Shown one piece after another: positions 18,586 through 29,733 of a DNA stretch of 34,710 nucleotides. Below the pieces are notes generated by a model that had not been told where the DNA came from, ran no database searches, and saw nothing but the letters and a program-made list of their open reading frames with translations. A program made the position numbers and the translations under genes. The stretch's first letter is position 1; each line of letters begins with the position of its first letter. Source of the stretch: Alphaproteobacteria bacterium (GTDB taxonomy: Bacteria > Pseudomonadota > Alphaproteobacteria > Geminicoccales > Geminicoccaceae); contig JAAAPF010000089.1 of assembly GCA_009908425.1 (NCBI GenBank), forward strand, positions 1-34,710, read 5' to 3'.

Positions 18586-20514
18586 TCAGCCCTGCACCGC
18601 GAGGAGGTACCAGGTCACCAGCGCAACGACACCGATGAGCATGGCGAAGGCGTAGTGATAGATGTACCCCGACTGCAACCGCACGATCCGCTTGGTGCCG
18701 GCCAGCGTCGAGGCCGCGACGCCGTTGGGCCCCCAGTCGTCGATGACGCCGAGATCGACCTTGCGCCAGAGGAACGTCCCCAACCCGCGCGCCGGCCGGA
18801 CGAAGACGGCGTCGTAGAGCTCGTCGAAGTACCATTTGTGGTACGAGAACAGGTACACGGGCCGCACCGCGTTGGCGAGACGCCCCGGCAGCAGCGGGTT
18901 GGCGACGTACATCGTCCAGGCCACGGCCAGCCCGATCACGCCGGCGACCACGGGCAGCAGCTTCACCCACAACGGCACGTGATGCGCCGCCTCGATCGCG
19001 TTGTGGGCGAGGTCGCGGACGTGGATCGAGCCGGCCCAGAAGGCGTGGTCGCCGCTCACCATCGGCAGGCCCAAAAAACCGGCGCCGATCGCACCCGCCG
19101 CCAGAAAGCCCAGCGGCACGGTCATCACCGGTGGGCTCTCGTGGGCGTGTTCCATCACCTCCTCGCTGGCGTTGGGCTTGCCGTGGAAGGTCATGAACAA
19201 CAACCGCCCCGAATAGAACGCGGTCATCACCGCGGCCAGGATCCCGAGCCAGAAGGCGAAGCCGCCGATCCCGGTCTCGGCCGCGAACGCCGCCTCGAGG
19301 ATCAGGTCCTTGGAGTAGAAGCCCGAAAAGAAGGGGATACCCACGAGCGCCAGCGAGCCGATCCACATCACCGCGTAGGTGAACACCATCTTGCGCCAGA
19401 CGCCGCCCATGCGCCGCATGTCCTGCTCGTCGCCGAGGCCGTGGATCACCGAGCCGGCGCCCAGGAACAGCAGCGCCTTGAAGAAGGCGTGGGTGAAGAG
19501 ATGGAAGATGCCGGCGGCGTAGGCGCCCACCCCGCAGGCGAAGAACATGTAGCCGAGCTGCGAGCAGGTCGAATAGGCGATCACCCGCTTGATGTCGTTC
19601 TGCGTGAGCGCGACCGTGGCGGCGAAGAACGCGGTGGCGGCGCCGATGAAGGTGACGAAGGCCATCGCGGTCGGGGCGTACTCGAACAGCGGTGACATCC
19701 GCGCCACCAGGAAGACGCCGGCGGTCACCATCGTCGCGGCGTGAATCAGCGCGGAGACCGGGGTCGGACCCTCCATCGCGTCGGGCAGCCAGGTGTGCAG
19801 GAACAGCTGCGCCGACTTGCCCATCGCGCCGATGAACAGCAGGAAGGCGATCAGGTCGAGGGTCGACACCGACGCCCCGAACATCCGGGTGACGTGGTCG
19901 GCGTGGTCCGGCGCCGCCGCGAACACGGTGTCGAAGGCGAGGCTGTCGAACACGAGAAACACCGCGGCGATGCCGAGCATGAAGCCGAAGTCACCGATGC
20001 GGTTGACGATGAACGCCTTCATCGCGGCATTGTTCGCCGACGGTTTCTTGTACCAGTAACCGATCAGCAGATACGACGCGAGGCCGACGCCCTCCCAGCC
20101 GAAGAAGAGCTGGACGAAGTTGTCCGCGGTCACCAGCATCAGCATGGCGAAGGTGAACAAGGACAGATAGCTCATGAACCGCGGTATCGACTCGTCGTGG
20201 CTCATGTAGCCGATGGAGTAGACGTGCACCGCGGCGGAAACCCACGTGACGACGACCAGCATCACCGCGGTCAGCGCGTCGATCCGGAGCGCCCAGTCGA
20301 CGGCGAACGAACCCGACACGATCCAGGTGCCGAGGTCGACGGTGAAGGGCTCGCCGTAGGGCACGGTGAAGAGGGCGATGCCGGAGAGCAGCGCCGCCAC
20401 GATCAACAGCGCCGAGGTCACGACCTGTGACGCGCGATCGCCGATGATCCTGCCGAAGGCGCCGGCGACGAGCGCGCCGAGGAGCGGCAAAAACACGATG
20501 AGGCCGTACATCAT
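18586..20514 (-). CDS. nuoL: NADH-quinone oxidoreductase subunit L
   Basis: A 642-residue antiporter-like subunit at the distal tip of the complex I membrane arm, with the long C-terminal lateral helix typical of NuoL (residues beyond about 500). Conserved blocks include [41 protein letters not shown] with the buried Glu, [29 protein letters not shown], and [21 protein letters not shown]. Two adjacent ATGs (20514 and 20511) could start it; the first is used here, 5 nt after nuoK. The C-terminus has [22 protein letters not shown], diagnostic for NuoL. Confidence 0.97.
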   Translation of the reverse strand: MMYGLIVFLPLLGALVAGAFGRIIGDRASQVVTSALLIVAALLSGIALFTVPYGEPFTVDLGTWIVSGSFAVDWALRIDALTAVMLVVVTWVSAAVHVYSIGYMSHDESIPRFMSYLSLFTFAMLMLVTADNFVQLFFGWEGVGLASYLLIGYWYKKPSANNAAMKAFIVNRIGDFGFMLGIAAVFLVFDSLAFDTVFAAAPDHADHVTRMFGASVSTLDLIAFLLFIGAMGKSAQLFLHTWLPDAMEGPTPVSALIHAATMVTAGVFLVARMSPLFEYAPTAMAFVTFIGAATAFFAATVALTQNDIKRVIAYSTCSQLGYMFFACGVGAYAAGIFHLFTHAFFKALLFLGAGSVIHGLGDEQDMRRMGGVWRKMVFTYAVMWIGSLALVGIPFFSGFYSKDLILEAAFAAETGIGGFAFWLGILAAVMTAFYSGRLLFMTFHGKPNASEEVMEHAHESPPVMTVPLGFLAAGAIGAGFLGLPMVSGDHAFWAGSIHVRDLAHNAIEAAHHVPLWVKLLPVVAGVIGLAVAWTMYVANPLLPGRLANAVRPVYLFSYHKWYFDELYDAVFVRPARGLGTFLWRKVDLGVIDDWGPNGVAASTLAGTKRIVRLQSGYIYHYAFAMLIGVVALVTWYLLAVQG

Positions 20515-20519
20515 GCCGC

Positions 20520-20828
20520 TCAGCCCTTCATGATGTTGATGTCGGCGACCTCGATCGAGCCCCGGGCGCGGAAGACGACGACGACGATGGCGAGACCGAT
20601 CGCGGCCTCGGCGGCGGCCACCGTCAACACGAACATCGCGAACAACTGACCCGCCAGATCACCCAAGTGCGCCGAGAAGCCGATCAGGTTGATGTTCACC
20701 GCCAGCAGAATCAGTTCGATCGACATCAAGATGACGATGATGTTCTTGCGGTTGAGGAAAATGCCGAAAACGCCGAGGGTGAACAGGATGGCGGCAACGG
20801 CGAGAAAATGACCAACCGGTACGGGCAT
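20520..20828 (-). CDS. nuoK: NADH-quinone oxidoreductase subunit K
   Basis: A 102-residue membrane subunit with three helices. The conserved membrane Glu residues of the proton path are visible at about 38 ([19 protein letters not shown]) and 74 ([16 protein letters not shown]). Length is exactly that expected of bacterial NuoK. Its ATG shares one base with the nuoJ stop (TGATG), and nuoL follows after 5 nt, so translation is probably coupled. Confidence 0.97.
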   Translation of the reverse strand: MPVPVGHFLAVAAILFTLGVFGIFLNRKNIIVILMSIELILLAVNINLIGFSAHLGDLAGQLFAMFVLTVAAAEAAIGLAIVVVVFRARGSIEVADINIMKG

Positions 20829-21439
20829 CAGCCGATCCCCTTACCGCTGTCGACCTTGCGCAGCTGGACCGCGGCGGGACGCTCGCGGTGCACCTGGCGG
20901 CCGATGTCCTGGCGCTTGACCGGCCCGCGGTCGCGCAAGGTCAGCGTGATCGCCCCGATGATCGCGACCAGGAGGATGATCCCGGCGAGCTGGAAGGCGA
21001 AGAAGTACTCGGTGTAGAGCACGCCGCCGAGCGCCTCGGTGTTCGACATCCCCTCCGGCACCGGCACCGCCGCCGCGATCGGCGCGGCGGTGCCGACCGA
21101 CAGCGTGCCGAAGACCAAGAAGAGCTCGACCAGCAGCACCAACCCGATGAGCGCGCCCACCGGCAGGAACTTCAAGAAGCCCTCGCGCATCGCCGTCAGG
21201 TCGATGTCGAGCATCATCACGACGAACAAGAACAGCACGGCGACGGCCCCGACGTACACCACGACCAGCACCATCGCCAGGAACTCGGCGCCGGCGAGCA
21301 CGAACATCCCGGCGGCGTTGAAAAAGGCGAGGATAAGGAAGAGGACCGAGTGCACCGGATTGCGGGCCGAGACGACCATGACGGCGGCGGCGATACACAC
21401 CCCGGCGAGCAGGTAGAAGACGAACAGGGCCACGGTCAT
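20828..21439 (-). CDS. nuoJ: NADH-quinone oxidoreductase subunit J
   Basis: A 203-residue membrane subunit of complex I with five helices. [30 protein letters not shown] and [20 protein letters not shown] correspond to the conserved TM2-TM3 region; TM3 carries the pi-bulge linked to quinone-coupled conformational change in known structures. The C-terminal tail is polar. The start ATG at 21437-21439 lies 67 nt after the nuoI stop, across a spacer containing a stable hairpin. The stop overlaps nuoK by one base. Confidence 0.96.
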   Translation of the reverse strand: MTVALFVFYLLAGVCIAAAVMVVSARNPVHSVLFLILAFFNAAGMFVLAGAEFLAMVLVVVYVGAVAVLFLFVVMMLDIDLTAMREGFLKFLPVGALIGLVLLVELFLVFGTLSVGTAAPIAAAVPVPEGMSNTEALGGVLYTEYFFAFQLAGIILLVAIIGAITLTLRDRGPVKRQDIGRQVHRERPAAVQLRKVDSGKGIG

Positions 21440-21468
21440 CGTTATTGGCTCCGGTTCCCGGCGCGGCG

Positions 21469-21492
21469 GCCCGCCCCGGTTCGGGGGCGGGC
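21469..21492 (-). other. GC-rich hairpin between nuoI and nuoJ
   Basis: GCCCGCCCC (21469-21477) is the exact reverse complement of GGGGCGGGC (21484-21492), giving a 9-bp all-GC stem with a 6-nt loop in the 67-nt nuoI-nuoJ spacer. No U-run follows on the transcribed strand, so a terminator is unlikely. A processing-protection or stoichiometry-setting mRNA structure is plausible. The inverted repeat is seen; the role is inferred. Confidence 0.5.
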
Positions 21493-21506
21493 GGACCTCC
21501 GGGCGG

Positions 21507-21998
21507 TCAGCGGTAGGGCGCGTCGGCGGCGAGGTTGGCGGCGATCTCGCGCTCCCAGCGGTCGCCGTTCGCCAGCAGCTTCTCCTTGTCGTAGAAGAGC
21601 TCCTCGCGCGTGAACGAGGAGAACTCGTAGTTCGGGCCCTCCACGATCGCGTCGACCGGGCAGGACTCCTCGCAGAAGCCGCAGTAGATGCACTTCGTCA
21701 TGTCGATGTCGTAGCGCGTGGTGCGGCGGCTGCCGTCGGGCCGCGGCTCGCTCTCGATGGTGATGGCCTGCGCCGGGCAGACCGCTTCGCAGAGCTTGCA
21801 CGCGATGCACCGTTCCTCCCCGTTCGGATAGCGCCGGAGCGCATGTTCGCCGCGAAAGCGCGGGCTGAGGGGACCCTTCTCGTAGGGATAGTTCAAGGTA
21901 TACTTTTTCCTGAACATGTAGCGGAAGGTCAGCCAGAACCCGCTCACCAACTCCTGCAGCAGGAAAGTCTTCGCGGCACGATCGAGCGTGGTCGCCAT
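21507..21998 (-). CDS. nuoI: NADH-quinone oxidoreductase subunit I
   Basis: A 163-residue ferredoxin-like peripheral-arm subunit carrying clusters N6a and N6b, which pass electrons towards N2. Two 4Fe-4S motifs are visible: [12 protein letters not shown] (Cys 64, 67, 70 and 74) and [12 protein letters not shown] (Cys 103, 106, 109 and 113). The N-terminal amphipathic segment [18 protein letters not shown] anchors it to the membrane arm. Length matches the family. It starts 37 nt after nuoH. Confidence 0.98.
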   Translation of the reverse strand: MATTLDRAAKTFLLQELVSGFWLTFRYMFRKKYTLNYPYEKGPLSPRFRGEHALRRYPNGEERCIACKLCEAVCPAQAITIESEPRPDGSRRTTRYDIDMTKCIYCGFCEESCPVDAIVEGPNYEFSSFTREELFYDKEKLLANGDRWEREIAANLAADAPYR

Positions 21999-22035
21999 GG
22001 ATTCCTCTCGTGAGCGTCAGCCGTCGGGAACGTCG

Positions 22036-23040
22036 TCAGGCCGGCAGCAGGTCGAACGCGACCATGAAGCCGGAGGTGAGGACCACCCAGAGCAGCGAGA
22101 AGGGCAGAAACACTTTCCAGCCCAGGCGCATCAACTGGTCGTAGCGGTAGCGCGGCAGGGTGGCCCGGGCCCAGAAGAAGACGAACAGGACCAGACAGAT
22201 CTTGAGGATGAACCACACCGGGCCCGGCAGCCAGGTGAACGGCGCCATCTCGAACGGCGCCAGCCAGCCGCCGAGGAACAGGGTGGCGAAGATCCCGCTC
22301 ATCAGGATCATGTTGGCGTACTCGCCCAAGAAAAAGAGGGCGAACGCCATCGAGCTGTACTCGACGTTGTAGCCGGTCACCAACGAAGCCTCGTCTTCCG
22401 GCAGGTCGAACGGATGGCGGTTGGTCTCGGCGAGGATGGCCGCCATGAAGACCACCGCCATCGGCAGATGGGGGAAGACGTACCAAAAGCCGTTGCCGGA
22501 CTGGGCGAGCACGATCTCGGTGAGGTTCAACGAGCCCGCCGAGATCAGCACCGCGATGATGATCAGGCCGATGGCGATCTCGTAGGAGATCATCTGCGCG
22601 GACGAGCGCAACGCGCCGAGAAAGGCGTAGCGCGAGTTCGACGCCCAGCCGGCCATGACGATGCCGTACACTCCGAGCGAGCTGACCGCGAACAGGTACA
22701 GCACCCCGACGTTGATGTCGGAGATCACCATGCCGTAGTCGAACGGGATCACCGCCCAGGCGATCAACGACAATACGAAGGTGATCATCGGCGCGAGCAG
22801 GAAGATCCCCCGGTTCGCACCCGACGGGATCACCGTTTCCTTCAAGAACAGCTTGGCGCCGTCGGCGATCGGCTGGAGCAGGCCGTAGGGCCCGACGGTC
22901 ATCGGGCCCTGGCGCAGCTGCATCGCCCCGATGATCTTGCGCTCGGCCCAGGTGGCGTAGGCCACGCCGAGGAGCAGCGGCCCCACCACCAGCATGATCT
23001 GGGTGACGATCCAGGCGACGCTGAGGATGCCGTCAATCAT
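22036..23040 (-). CDS. nuoH: NADH-quinone oxidoreductase subunit H
   Basis: A 334-residue, eight-helix membrane subunit that forms much of the quinone chamber where the arms meet. Family blocks seen are [19 protein letters not shown], the [12 protein letters not shown] segment, and [20 protein letters not shown], the charged loop lining the quinone site. The start ATG at 23038-23040 overlaps the end of nuoG by 8 nt. No truncation or missing motif is apparent. Confidence 0.97.
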   Translation of the reverse strand: MIDGILSVAWIVTQIMLVVGPLLLGVAYATWAERKIIGAMQLRQGPMTVGPYGLLQPIADGAKLFLKETVIPSGANRGIFLLAPMITFVLSLIAWAVIPFDYGMVISDINVGVLYLFAVSSLGVYGIVMAGWASNSRYAFLGALRSSAQMISYEIAIGLIIIAVLISAGSLNLTEIVLAQSGNGFWYVFPHLPMAVVFMAAILAETNRHPFDLPEDEASLVTGYNVEYSSMAFALFFLGEYANMILMSGIFATLFLGGWLAPFEMAPFTWLPGPVWFILKICLVLFVFFWARATLPRYRYDQLMRLGWKVFLPFSLLWVVLTSGFMVAFDLLPA

Positions 23041-25093
23041 CGCTGCCGGTCGCCTTCAGCTGCTGGCCGCGGATCTCCTCGACGCAGGCCTCCATCACTG
23101 CCGAGGCGCGGCTGATGGCGCAGGTGCGGTAGAAGTCCGCAATCGGCGAGACGAACGGCGCGTCGTCGAGCTTGCCGGCGGCCCCGAACTCGGCCCAGGG
23201 CGCCGCCTCGATGCGGTCGATCCGCCCCAGCCGGGGCGCCGGCTCGACGATCCGCCGCCGCAGTTGCGCCGGGGTGTCGTAAGGCAGCTTTTGGTCCAGC
23301 ACCTCGGAGAGCGCGCGTAGGATGCGCCAATCCTCCTTGGCCTCGCCCGGCGGGAAGGCGGTGAGCTTGGAGCGCTGCGGGCGGCCCTCGAGGTTGACCC
23401 AGGTCGCCGCCTTCTCGGTGTAGGCGGCGCCGGGCAGGATCACGTCGGCCACCCGCGCCCCGGCGTCGCCGTGGCTGCCCTGGTAGATGACGAAGGCGTT
23501 CTCCAGACCGCGGGTGTCGAGCTCGTCGGCACCCAGGAGGTAGACCACCTCGATCTCACCGGTGCGCGCGCCTCGAAGGATGCCCTCGACGTCGCGGCCG
23601 CCCTCGCCCGGCACGAGGCCGAGATCCATGCCGCCGACCCGCGACGCCGCGGTGTGCAGAACGTTGAAGCCGTTCCAGTCGTCGGTGACCATGCCGAAGC
23701 GCTCGGCGGCCTCGCGCGCCTTCGCCAGCACGGCGGCGCCGTCGGGCCGCGCCAAGGCACCGGGGCCGACGATGACCATCGGCCGCTCGGCCTTCTCGAG
23801 CACCTCGCCGAAGCTGTGCTCGCCGGCGAGGAGATCCGCGAGGCTCTGCGGGCCGGCGCCCACCTCCGTCGTGGGATAGGTCAGATCGCCCGGACAACCG
23901 ATGCGGCCGATCTCGAAGCCGCCCATGCGCTGGCGCTTGCGGATGCGGGCGTTGACCAGCGACGCCTCGTAGCGCGGAAAGGCGCCGACCAGCAGCAGCG
24001 CGTCGGCCTGCTCGATGCCGGCGATGGTGGTGTTGAAGAGCCAGCCGGCGCGCGCGCCCTCCAGCTTGGCGCCGTCCTGGCGGCAGTCGAGGTTGGGGGA
24101 GCCCAGCGCCCCCATCAGGTCCTTCAAGGCCGCCATCGCCTCGAGGTCGGCCTGATCGCCGGCGATCGCCGCGATCTTCGTGGCCGCCACCCCGTCGAGC
24201 CGGCTGCGGATCGCCGCCATGGCCCCGCGCCAGTCGGCGGCCTCGAGCTTGCCGTCGCGCTTGACCCAGGGCCGGTCGAGCCGGCGCTTCTTCAAGCCGT
24301 CGTAGACGAAGCGGGTCTTGTCGGAGATCCACTCCTCGTTCACGTCCTCGTGCAGCCGCGGCAGGATCCGCATGACCTCGTTGCCGCGGACGTCGACGCG
24401 GATGTTCGAGCCCACCGCGTCCATGACGTCGACGCTCTCGTGCTTTTTGAGCTCCCAGGTCCGCGCGCTGTACTCGTAGGGCTTCGAGTTCAAGGCACCG
24501 ACCGGGCACAGGTCGATGACGTTGCCGGAGAGCTCGGAGGTCACCGCGTGCTCGAGATAGGTGGTGATCTCCATGTCCTCGCCGCGACCGGTGGCGCCGA
24601 GCTCCTCGACGCCGGCGATCTCGTTGGCGAAGCGCACACAGCGGGTGCAGTGGATGCAGCGCGTCATGTGGGTGGAGATCAACGGCCCCATGTACTTGTC
24701 GGCGACGGGCCGCTTGTTCTCGGCGAAGCGCGAGCTGTCGGGGCCGTAGAACAGCGTCAGGTCCTGAAGGTCGCACTCGCCGCCCTGATCGCAGATCGGG
24801 CAATCGAGCGGGTGGTTGATCAACAGGAGCTCGAGCACGCCCTGTTGCGCCCGCTTGGCCTTCTCGGAGGCGGTGTGGACCACCATGCCGTCGGCGGCGG
24901 GCATGGCGCAGCTCGCCACCGGCTTCGGCGCCTTTTCCACCTCCACCAGGCACATCCGACAGTTGCCGGCGATGTTGAGGCGCGGGTGGTAGCAGAAATG
25001 CGGCACCTCGCGGCCGGCGAGCTCGCAGGCCTGGAACACCGTCGCCCCGGCCGGGACCTCGACCTCGATGCCGTCGATCGTCAGCTTCGGCAT
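23033..25093 (-). CDS. nuoG: NADH-quinone oxidoreductase subunit G
   Basis: The 686-residue largest peripheral-arm subunit. The N-terminal ferredoxin-like domain binds N1b (Cys 34, 45, 48 and 62). The His/Cys-ligated N5 follows (His94, Cys 98, 101 and 107, in [14 protein letters not shown]). N4 is ligated by Cys 146, 149, 152 and 196 (CIHCTRC and DLCPVGAL). The remainder resembles a molybdopterin oxidoreductase domain that lacks a functional cofactor site in complex I. The short C-terminal form is typical of alphaproteobacteria and mitochondria, unlike the 900-residue E. coli protein. It starts 25 nt after nuoF and overlaps nuoH by 8 nt. Confidence 0.97.
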   Translation of the reverse strand: MPKLTIDGIEVEVPAGATVFQACELAGREVPHFCYHPRLNIAGNCRMCLVEVEKAPKPVASCAMPAADGMVVHTASEKAKRAQQGVLELLLINHPLDCPICDQGGECDLQDLTLFYGPDSSRFAENKRPVADKYMGPLISTHMTRCIHCTRCVRFANEIAGVEELGATGRGEDMEITTYLEHAVTSELSGNVIDLCPVGALNSKPYEYSARTWELKKHESVDVMDAVGSNIRVDVRGNEVMRILPRLHEDVNEEWISDKTRFVYDGLKKRRLDRPWVKRDGKLEAADWRGAMAAIRSRLDGVAATKIAAIAGDQADLEAMAALKDLMGALGSPNLDCRQDGAKLEGARAGWLFNTTIAGIEQADALLLVGAFPRYEASLVNARIRKRQRMGGFEIGRIGCPGDLTYPTTEVGAGPQSLADLLAGEHSFGEVLEKAERPMVIVGPGALARPDGAAVLAKAREAAERFGMVTDDWNGFNVLHTAASRVGGMDLGLVPGEGGRDVEGILRGARTGEIEVVYLLGADELDTRGLENAFVIYQGSHGDAGARVADVILPGAAYTEKAATWVNLEGRPQRSKLTAFPPGEAKEDWRILRALSEVLDQKLPYDTPAQLRRRIVEPAPRLGRIDRIEAAPWAEFGAAGKLDDAPFVSPIADFYRTCAISRASAVMEACVEEIRGQQLKATGSDD

Positions 25094-25118
25094 GCCCTGT
25101 CCTCGTGCCTTCCCGGGC

Positions 25119-26411
25119 TCAGCTCGCCGCCGCCATGGCGGGCGCGGCCTGTTGCCGCTTGATGCGGTCCTCGATCTCCTGGCGGAAGTGCCGGATCAGC
25201 CCCTGCACCGGCCAGGCCGCGGCGTCGCCGAGGGCGCAGATGGTGTGCCCCTCGATCTCGCGTGAGACGTCGAAGAGCATGTCGATTTCCTCGGGTCGCG
25301 CCCGACCTTCGACCAACCGGGTCATCACCCGCCACAGCCAGCCCGTGCCCTCGCGGCAGGGCGTGCATTGCCCGCAGCTCTCGTGCATGTAGAACTTGGA
25401 GAGTCGGCAAATCGCTTTGACGACATCGGTGGAGCGATCCATCACGATGACGCCGGCGGTGCCCAGCCCGGTCTGGGCGTTCTTGAGGTCGTCGAAGTCG
25501 AGGCGGATCTCGTCGCACACCGACTTGGGGATCAGCGGGACCGAGGAGCCGCCCGGGATCACCGCCTTCAAGTTGTCCCAGCCGCCGCGCACCCCGCCGC
25601 AGTGCTTGTCGACGAGCTCCCGGAGCGGGATGCTCATCTCCTCCTCGACGGTGCACGGATGGTTGACGTGCCCGGAGATGCAAAAAAGCTTCGTGCCGGT
25701 GTTGTTCTCCCGCCCGAGTCCGGCGAACCAGTCGGCGCCGCGGCGCAGGATCGCCGGCACCTGGGCGATTGTCTCGACGTTGTTGACCGTCGACGGCCGG
25801 CCGTAGAGCCCGACCATCGCCGGGAAAGGCGGCTTGAGCCGGGGCTGGCCCTTCTTGCCCTCGAGGCTCTCGAGCAGGCCGGTCTCCTCGCCGCAGATAT
25901 AGGCCCCGGCACCGCGATGGAGGTAGAGTTCGAAATCGAAGCCGGAGCCGGCGATGTCGCGGCCGAGCAGCCCGGCCTCGTAGGCCTCGTCGATCGCCCG
26001 TTGCAACCGCTCGCCCTCGCGGACGAACTCGCCGCGGATGTAGATGTAGCCGGCGGTGCAGCCCATGCCGACGGCGGCGAGGATGCAGCCCTCCACGAGC
26101 TTGTGCGGCTCGTGGCGCATGATCTCGCGGTCCTTGCAGGTCCCCGGCTCGCTCTCGTCGGCGTTGACGACGAGATAGACCGGCCCGCCGTCGGTCTCCT
26201 TAGGCATGAACGACCATTTGAGGCCGGTCGGAAACCCGGCACCGCCGCGGCCGCGTAGGCCGGACTTCTTGACGGCGTCGACGATGGCCTCGCGACCCGT
26301 GAGGATCAGATCCTTGAGGCCGTCGTAATCGCCACGCGCCCGGGCTTCGGCGAGCCCCGGCCCCTTCTCACCGTAGATGTCGGTGAAGATGCGGTCCTTG
26401 TCCTGCAGCAC
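25119..26411 (-). CDS. nuoF: NADH-quinone oxidoreductase subunit F
   Basis: A 430-residue subunit where NADH reduces FMN, the electron entry point of complex I. The FMN/NADH fold shows [18 protein letters not shown] (about 51-68), [17 protein letters not shown] and [19 protein letters not shown]. Cluster N3 is bound by [12 protein letters not shown] (Cys 345, 348 and 351) and Cys391. The start is GTG at 26409-26411, one base after the nuoE stop; family N-termini usually resemble MLQDKDRIF, which supports this start. Confidence 0.97.
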   Translation of the reverse strand: MLQDKDRIFTDIYGEKGPGLAEARARGDYDGLKDLILTGREAIVDAVKKSGLRGRGGAGFPTGLKWSFMPKETDGGPVYLVVNADESEPGTCKDREIMRHEPHKLVEGCILAAVGMGCTAGYIYIRGEFVREGERLQRAIDEAYEAGLLGRDIAGSGFDFELYLHRGAGAYICGEETGLLESLEGKKGQPRLKPPFPAMVGLYGRPSTVNNVETIAQVPAILRRGADWFAGLGRENNTGTKLFCISGHVNHPCTVEEEMSIPLRELVDKHCGGVRGGWDNLKAVIPGGSSVPLIPKSVCDEIRLDFDDLKNAQTGLGTAGVIVMDRSTDVVKAICRLSKFYMHESCGQCTPCREGTGWLWRVMTRLVEGRARPEEIDMLFDVSREIEGHTICALGDAAAWPVQGLIRHFRQEIEDRIKRQQAAPAMAAAS

Positions 26412-26412
26412 G

Positions 26413-27000
26413 TCAGACCTCCAACAGCGTGGTCTTGCCGCCGAAGGGGATCGCCCCCTGGCGCCCGCTCTGCGGCCCCGGCGCCGGCCGCTCGCCGCGC
26501 TTGAGGGCCTCGATCACCGCGGTGGCGCGCTCCGGCGTCAGGTCTTCGTAGTAGTCGTCGTCGATCCACATCATCGGCGCGTTGGCGCAGGCCCCGAGAC
26601 ACTCGAACTCGCGCAGGTAGAACCGCCCGTCGGCGGTGTTCTCGCCGACCTTGCAGCCCAGCGCCGCCTCCACCGCCGCGACGATGTCGTCGGAGCCGCA
26701 GAGCCAGCACGGCGTCGTCGTGCAGATGCGGACCTGGCAGCGCGCCGTCGGCCCGGTGTTGAACATGTCGTAGAACGAGGCGACCTCCTCGACCCGGATC
26801 TTGGGCATCTCCAGGAACGCGGCGACGTATTCGATCGCCGCCTGCGGCAGCCAACCGCCGTGCTGCGCCTGGGCGAGGTGCAACAGCGGCAGTACCGCGC
26901 TGGCCTGACGGCCCTCGGGGTACTTGGCGATGTGGGCCCGCGCCCGCTCCTCGTTCTCGGGCGTGAAGGCGAAGCTTTCGACGTCCGGGCTGAGACTCAC
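26413..27000 (-). CDS. nuoE: NADH-quinone oxidoreductase subunit E
   Basis: A 195-residue thioredoxin-fold subunit holding 2Fe-2S cluster N1a, next to NuoF. The cluster ligands are Cys93 and Cys98 ([11 protein letters not shown]) and Cys134 and Cys138 ([10 protein letters not shown]). The start is a GTG at 26998-27000 overlapping the nuoD stop as GTGA. The frame continues upstream but is antisense-like Arg-rich sequence, so the GTG is preferred. The C-terminal [18 protein letters not shown] tail is typical of alphaproteobacterial NuoE. Confidence 0.95.
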   Translation of the reverse strand: MSLSPDVESFAFTPENEERARAHIAKYPEGRQASAVLPLLHLAQAQHGGWLPQAAIEYVAAFLEMPKIRVEEVASFYDMFNTGPTARCQVRICTTTPCWLCGSDDIVAAVEAALGCKVGENTADGRFYLREFECLGACANAPMMWIDDDYYEDLTPERATAVIEALKRGERPAPGPQSGRQGAIPFGGKTTLLEV

Positions 27001-28178
27001 CGGTCGACCTCCCCGAAGACGACGTCGAGCGAGCCGATGATCGCCACGATGTCGGCGAGTTGGTGTCCCTGCCCCATGTAGTCGAGCGCCTGCAGGTGGA
27101 CGTAGCCGGGCGAGCGGATCTTGCAGCGATAGGGCCGGTTGGTACCGTCGGAGACCAGGTAGACGCCGAACTCGCCCTTGCCGCTCTCGACCGCGGCGTA
27201 GCACTCACCGGCGGGGACGTGTACCCCTTCGGTATAGAGCTTGAAGTGGTGGATGAGCGCCTCCATCGAGCGCTTCATCTCGGCGCGCGGCGGCGGCGTG
27301 ACCTTCTTGTCGTCGGTGCGCACCGGCCCTGGCGGCATCTTGTCGAGGCACTGGCGGATGATGTGCACCGACTGGCGCATCTCCTCGACGCGGACCAGAT
27401 AGCGGTCGTAGCAGTCGCCGTTGGAGCCCACCGGCACGTCGAACTCGACCTGCTCGTATTTGGCGTAGGGCTGCGCCTTGCGCAGATCCCAGGGCATGCC
27501 CGTGGCGCGCAGCATCGGCCCCGAAAACCCCCAGTGCAGCGCGTCGTCGGTGCTCATCCGGCCGATGTCGACCGTGCGCTGCTTGAAAATCCGGTTCTCG
27601 GTCAGCAACCCTTCCATGTCGTCCACGAATTTCAAGAATTCGTCGGTCCAGGCGCGGATGTCGTCGGCGAGATCCGGTGGCATGTCGCGGTTGACGCCAC
27701 CCGGCCGATAATAATTGGCATGCATGCGGGCGCCGGTAAGACGCTCGTAGAACTCCATGGTTTTTTCACGGTGCTCGAAACCCCAGAGCATCGGGGTCAT
27801 GGCACCGCAGTCGAGCGCCATCGTCGTGATGTTGAGGAGATGGTTCCCGATGCGCGTGATCTCGTCCATGAAGGTGCGGATCCACAACGCGCGCTCGGGC
27901 ACCTCGACGCCGAGCAGACGCTCCATCGCCAGGATGTACGAGTGCTCCTGGCAAAGCATCGAGGTGTAGTCGAGCCGGTCGAAATAGGGAATCGACTGGA
28001 TGTAGGGGCGGTACTCGATGAGCTTCTCGGTGCCGCGATGCAGCAGGCCGATGTGCGGGTCGGCGCGATCGACGACCTCGCCGTCGAGCTCCAGCACCAG
28101 GCGCAACACCCCGTGGGCCGCCGGATGCTGCGGCCCGAAGTTCATGGTGAAGCTGCGCATCTCCACGTCGGTGGGCAT
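26997..28178 (-). CDS. nuoD: NADH-quinone oxidoreductase subunit D
   Basis: A 393-residue subunit derived from the large subunit of NiFe hydrogenases, forming the quinone site with NuoB and Nuo[26 protein letters not shown] at the start carries the quinone-proximal His. [30 protein letters not shown] and the C-terminal DVVFGEVDR are diagnostic. NuoD is a separate gene and not fused to NuoC as in E. coli. It starts 15 nt after nuoC and its stop overlaps nuoE by 4 nt. Confidence 0.98.
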   Translation of the reverse strand: MPTDVEMRSFTMNFGPQHPAAHGVLRLVLELDGEVVDRADPHIGLLHRGTEKLIEYRPYIQSIPYFDRLDYTSMLCQEHSYILAMERLLGVEVPERALWIRTFMDEITRIGNHLLNITTMALDCGAMTPMLWGFEHREKTMEFYERLTGARMHANYYRPGGVNRDMPPDLADDIRAWTDEFLKFVDDMEGLLTENRIFKQRTVDIGRMSTDDALHWGFSGPMLRATGMPWDLRKAQPYAKYEQVEFDVPVGSNGDCYDRYLVRVEEMRQSVHIIRQCLDKMPPGPVRTDDKKVTPPPRAEMKRSMEALIHHFKLYTEGVHVPAGECYAAVESGKGEFGVYLVSDGTNRPYRCKIRSPGYVHLQALDYMGQGHQLADIVAIIGSLDVVFGEVDR

Positions 28179-28193
28179 GCCGGTCTCTCCGCC

Positions 28194-28835
28194 TCAGCCG
28201 CTCTTGGAGGCGGCCGCGTCGTCCGCCTTCTCGTCGCCCGGCAGCACGCCCTGCGCGCCCTCCCACGGGCTCAGGAAATCGAAGGTGCGCCAGTCCTGCT
28301 GCAACTGCACCGGTTCGTAGACCACGCGTTTCTGCTCCTCGTCGTAGCGGACCTCGACATAGCCGGTGAGCGGAAAGTCCTTCCGCAGCGGGTGGCCCTC
28401 GAAGCCGTAATCCGTCAACAGCCGGCGCAGGTCGTCGTGCTCCGCGAACAGGACGCCGTACATGTCCCAGGCCTCGCGCTCGAACCAGCCGGCGGTCGGG
28501 AACACGCCGGTCACCGACGGCACCGGCGTGTCCTCGTCGGTCGCGAGCCGCACCCGCACCCGCTGGTTGTGCTTGACGCTCAACAGGTGATAGACGACGT
28601 CAAAACGGGCTTGCGGTCGGTCCGGGTAATCGACCCCGCAGAGATCCATCAACTCTTGGAACAGCGCCGACGGCTCGTCGCGCAGCCAGCTCAAAATCCG
28701 GCGGATCGACGCCGCCTGGACGTCGACGTTGAGTTCGTCGCGCACCACCTCGGCGCGGACGACGTCGTCGGGAAAGGCCGTCGTGATCGCCTCGGCGAGA
28801 TCGCCGAGAGCGCCGACGTCGGGGTGCCAGACCAT
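28194..28835 (-). CDS. nuoC: NADH-quinone oxidoreductase subunit C
   Basis: A 213-residue (30 kDa-type) peripheral-arm subunit. The family signature [20 protein letters not shown] and [24 protein letters not shown] is intact. The N-terminus is the usual variable alpha/beta domain, and a short Asp/Ala/Lys tail ends it. The ATG at 28833-28835 lies 11 nt after the nuoB stop. There is in-frame coding upstream, but it overlaps nuoB and lacks similarity, so the internal ATG is preferred. Confidence 0.96.
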   Translation of the reverse strand: MVWHPDVGALGDLAEAITTAFPDDVVRAEVVRDELNVDVQAASIRRILSWLRDEPSALFQELMDLCGVDYPDRPQARFDVVYHLLSVKHNQRVRVRLATDEDTPVPSVTGVFPTAGWFEREAWDMYGVLFAEHDDLRRLLTDYGFEGHPLRKDFPLTGYVEVRYDEEQKRVVYEPVQLQQDWRTFDFLSPWEGAQGVLPGDEKADDAAASKSG

Positions 28836-28846
28836 GGGCGTGTCCC

Positions 28847-29386
28847 TCAGCGGTCGATGGTGCCGGAGGTGCGGATCTTCTTCTGCAATTGCAGCACCCC
28901 GTAGACCAGCGCCTCGGCCGTCGGCGGGCATCCCGGCACGTAGAGGTCGACCGGGATGACCCGGTCGCAGCCACGCACCACCGAATAGGAATAGTGGTAG
29001 TAGCCGCCACCGTTGGCACACGACCCCATCGAAATGACGTAGCGCGGTTCCGCCATCTGGTCGTAGACCTTGCGGAGCGCCGGGGCCATCTTGTTGCAGA
29101 GCGTGCCGGCGACGATCATCACGTCGGATTGGCGCGGGCTCGGCCGGAACACCACCCCGAAACGGTCCATGTCGTAGCGACTGGCGGCGGCGTGCATCAT
29201 CTCGATGGCGCAGCAGGCCAACCCGAAGGTCATCGGCCACATCGACGACGAGCGCGCCCAGCCCACCAGGTCGTTGAGCTTGGTGACGAAGAAGCCCTTG
29301 TCCTCGAGGCCGGCGTTGACGTCTTCGAACAGATTGGCCGACGCCTGCGTGGGCGTCGCCGGCGCGGACGTCTGCGTCACTCCCAT
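28847..29386 (-). CDS. nuoB: NADH-quinone oxidoreductase subunit B
   Basis: A 179-residue subunit carrying cluster N2, the immediate electron donor to quinone. The ligands are the tandem Cys58-Cys59 ([12 protein letters not shown]), Cys123 ([12 protein letters not shown]) and Cys153 ([11 protein letters not shown]). The N-terminal 20 residues are Thr/Ala-rich and variable. The ATG at 29384-29386 overlaps the nuoA 3' end by 10 nt, the usual arrangement. Confidence 0.97.
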   Translation of the reverse strand: MGVTQTSAPATPTQASANLFEDVNAGLEDKGFFVTKLNDLVGWARSSSMWPMTFGLACCAIEMMHAAASRYDMDRFGVVFRPSPRQSDVMIVAGTLCNKMAPALRKVYDQMAEPRYVISMGSCANGGGYYHYSYSVVRGCDRVIPVDLYVPGCPPTAEALVYGVLQLQKKIRTSGTIDR

Positions 29387-29733
29387 TCGAGGGCTCCCTT
29401 CTTCCACTCGTAGATGAAGCCGACGGTGAGGATGCCGAGGAACAGCATCATCGACCAGAACCCGGCGAGACCGATGTCGCCCAGCGCCACCGCCCACGGG
29501 AACAGGAACGCCACCTCCAGGTCGAAGATGATGAAGAGGATGGCGACCAGATAGAACCGCACGTCGAACTTGCGCCGGGTGTCCTCGAACGCCTCGAAGC
29601 CGCACTCGTAGGCGGAGAGCTTGTCCGAGTCGGGGTTCTGCCGCGCCACCACCAGGGTCGCGAGCATGATCACGACGGCGAGCCCGATCGCGAGCGCCAG
29701 GAAGATCAGGATCGGCAGGTAGTCCTCGAGCAT
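29377..29733 (-). CDS. nuoA: NADH-quinone oxidoreductase subunit A
   Basis: A 118-residue membrane subunit with three helices and the long first loop that borders the quinone site, [20 protein letters not shown], followed by [17 protein letters not shown]. It begins the nuo operon. The ATG at 29731-29733 has a GGAGG ribosome-binding site about 8 nt upstream. Longer in-frame readings upstream are Arg/Gly-rich antisense of a divergent gene and were discarded. Transcription must begin in the 175-nt gap to the divergent plus-strand gene. Confidence 0.97.
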   Translation of the reverse strand: MLEDYLPILIFLALAIGLAVVIMLATLVVARQNPDSDKLSAYECGFEAFEDTRRKFDVRFYLVAILFIIFDLEVAFLFPWAVALGDIGLAGFWSMMLFLGILTVGFIYEWKKGALEWE

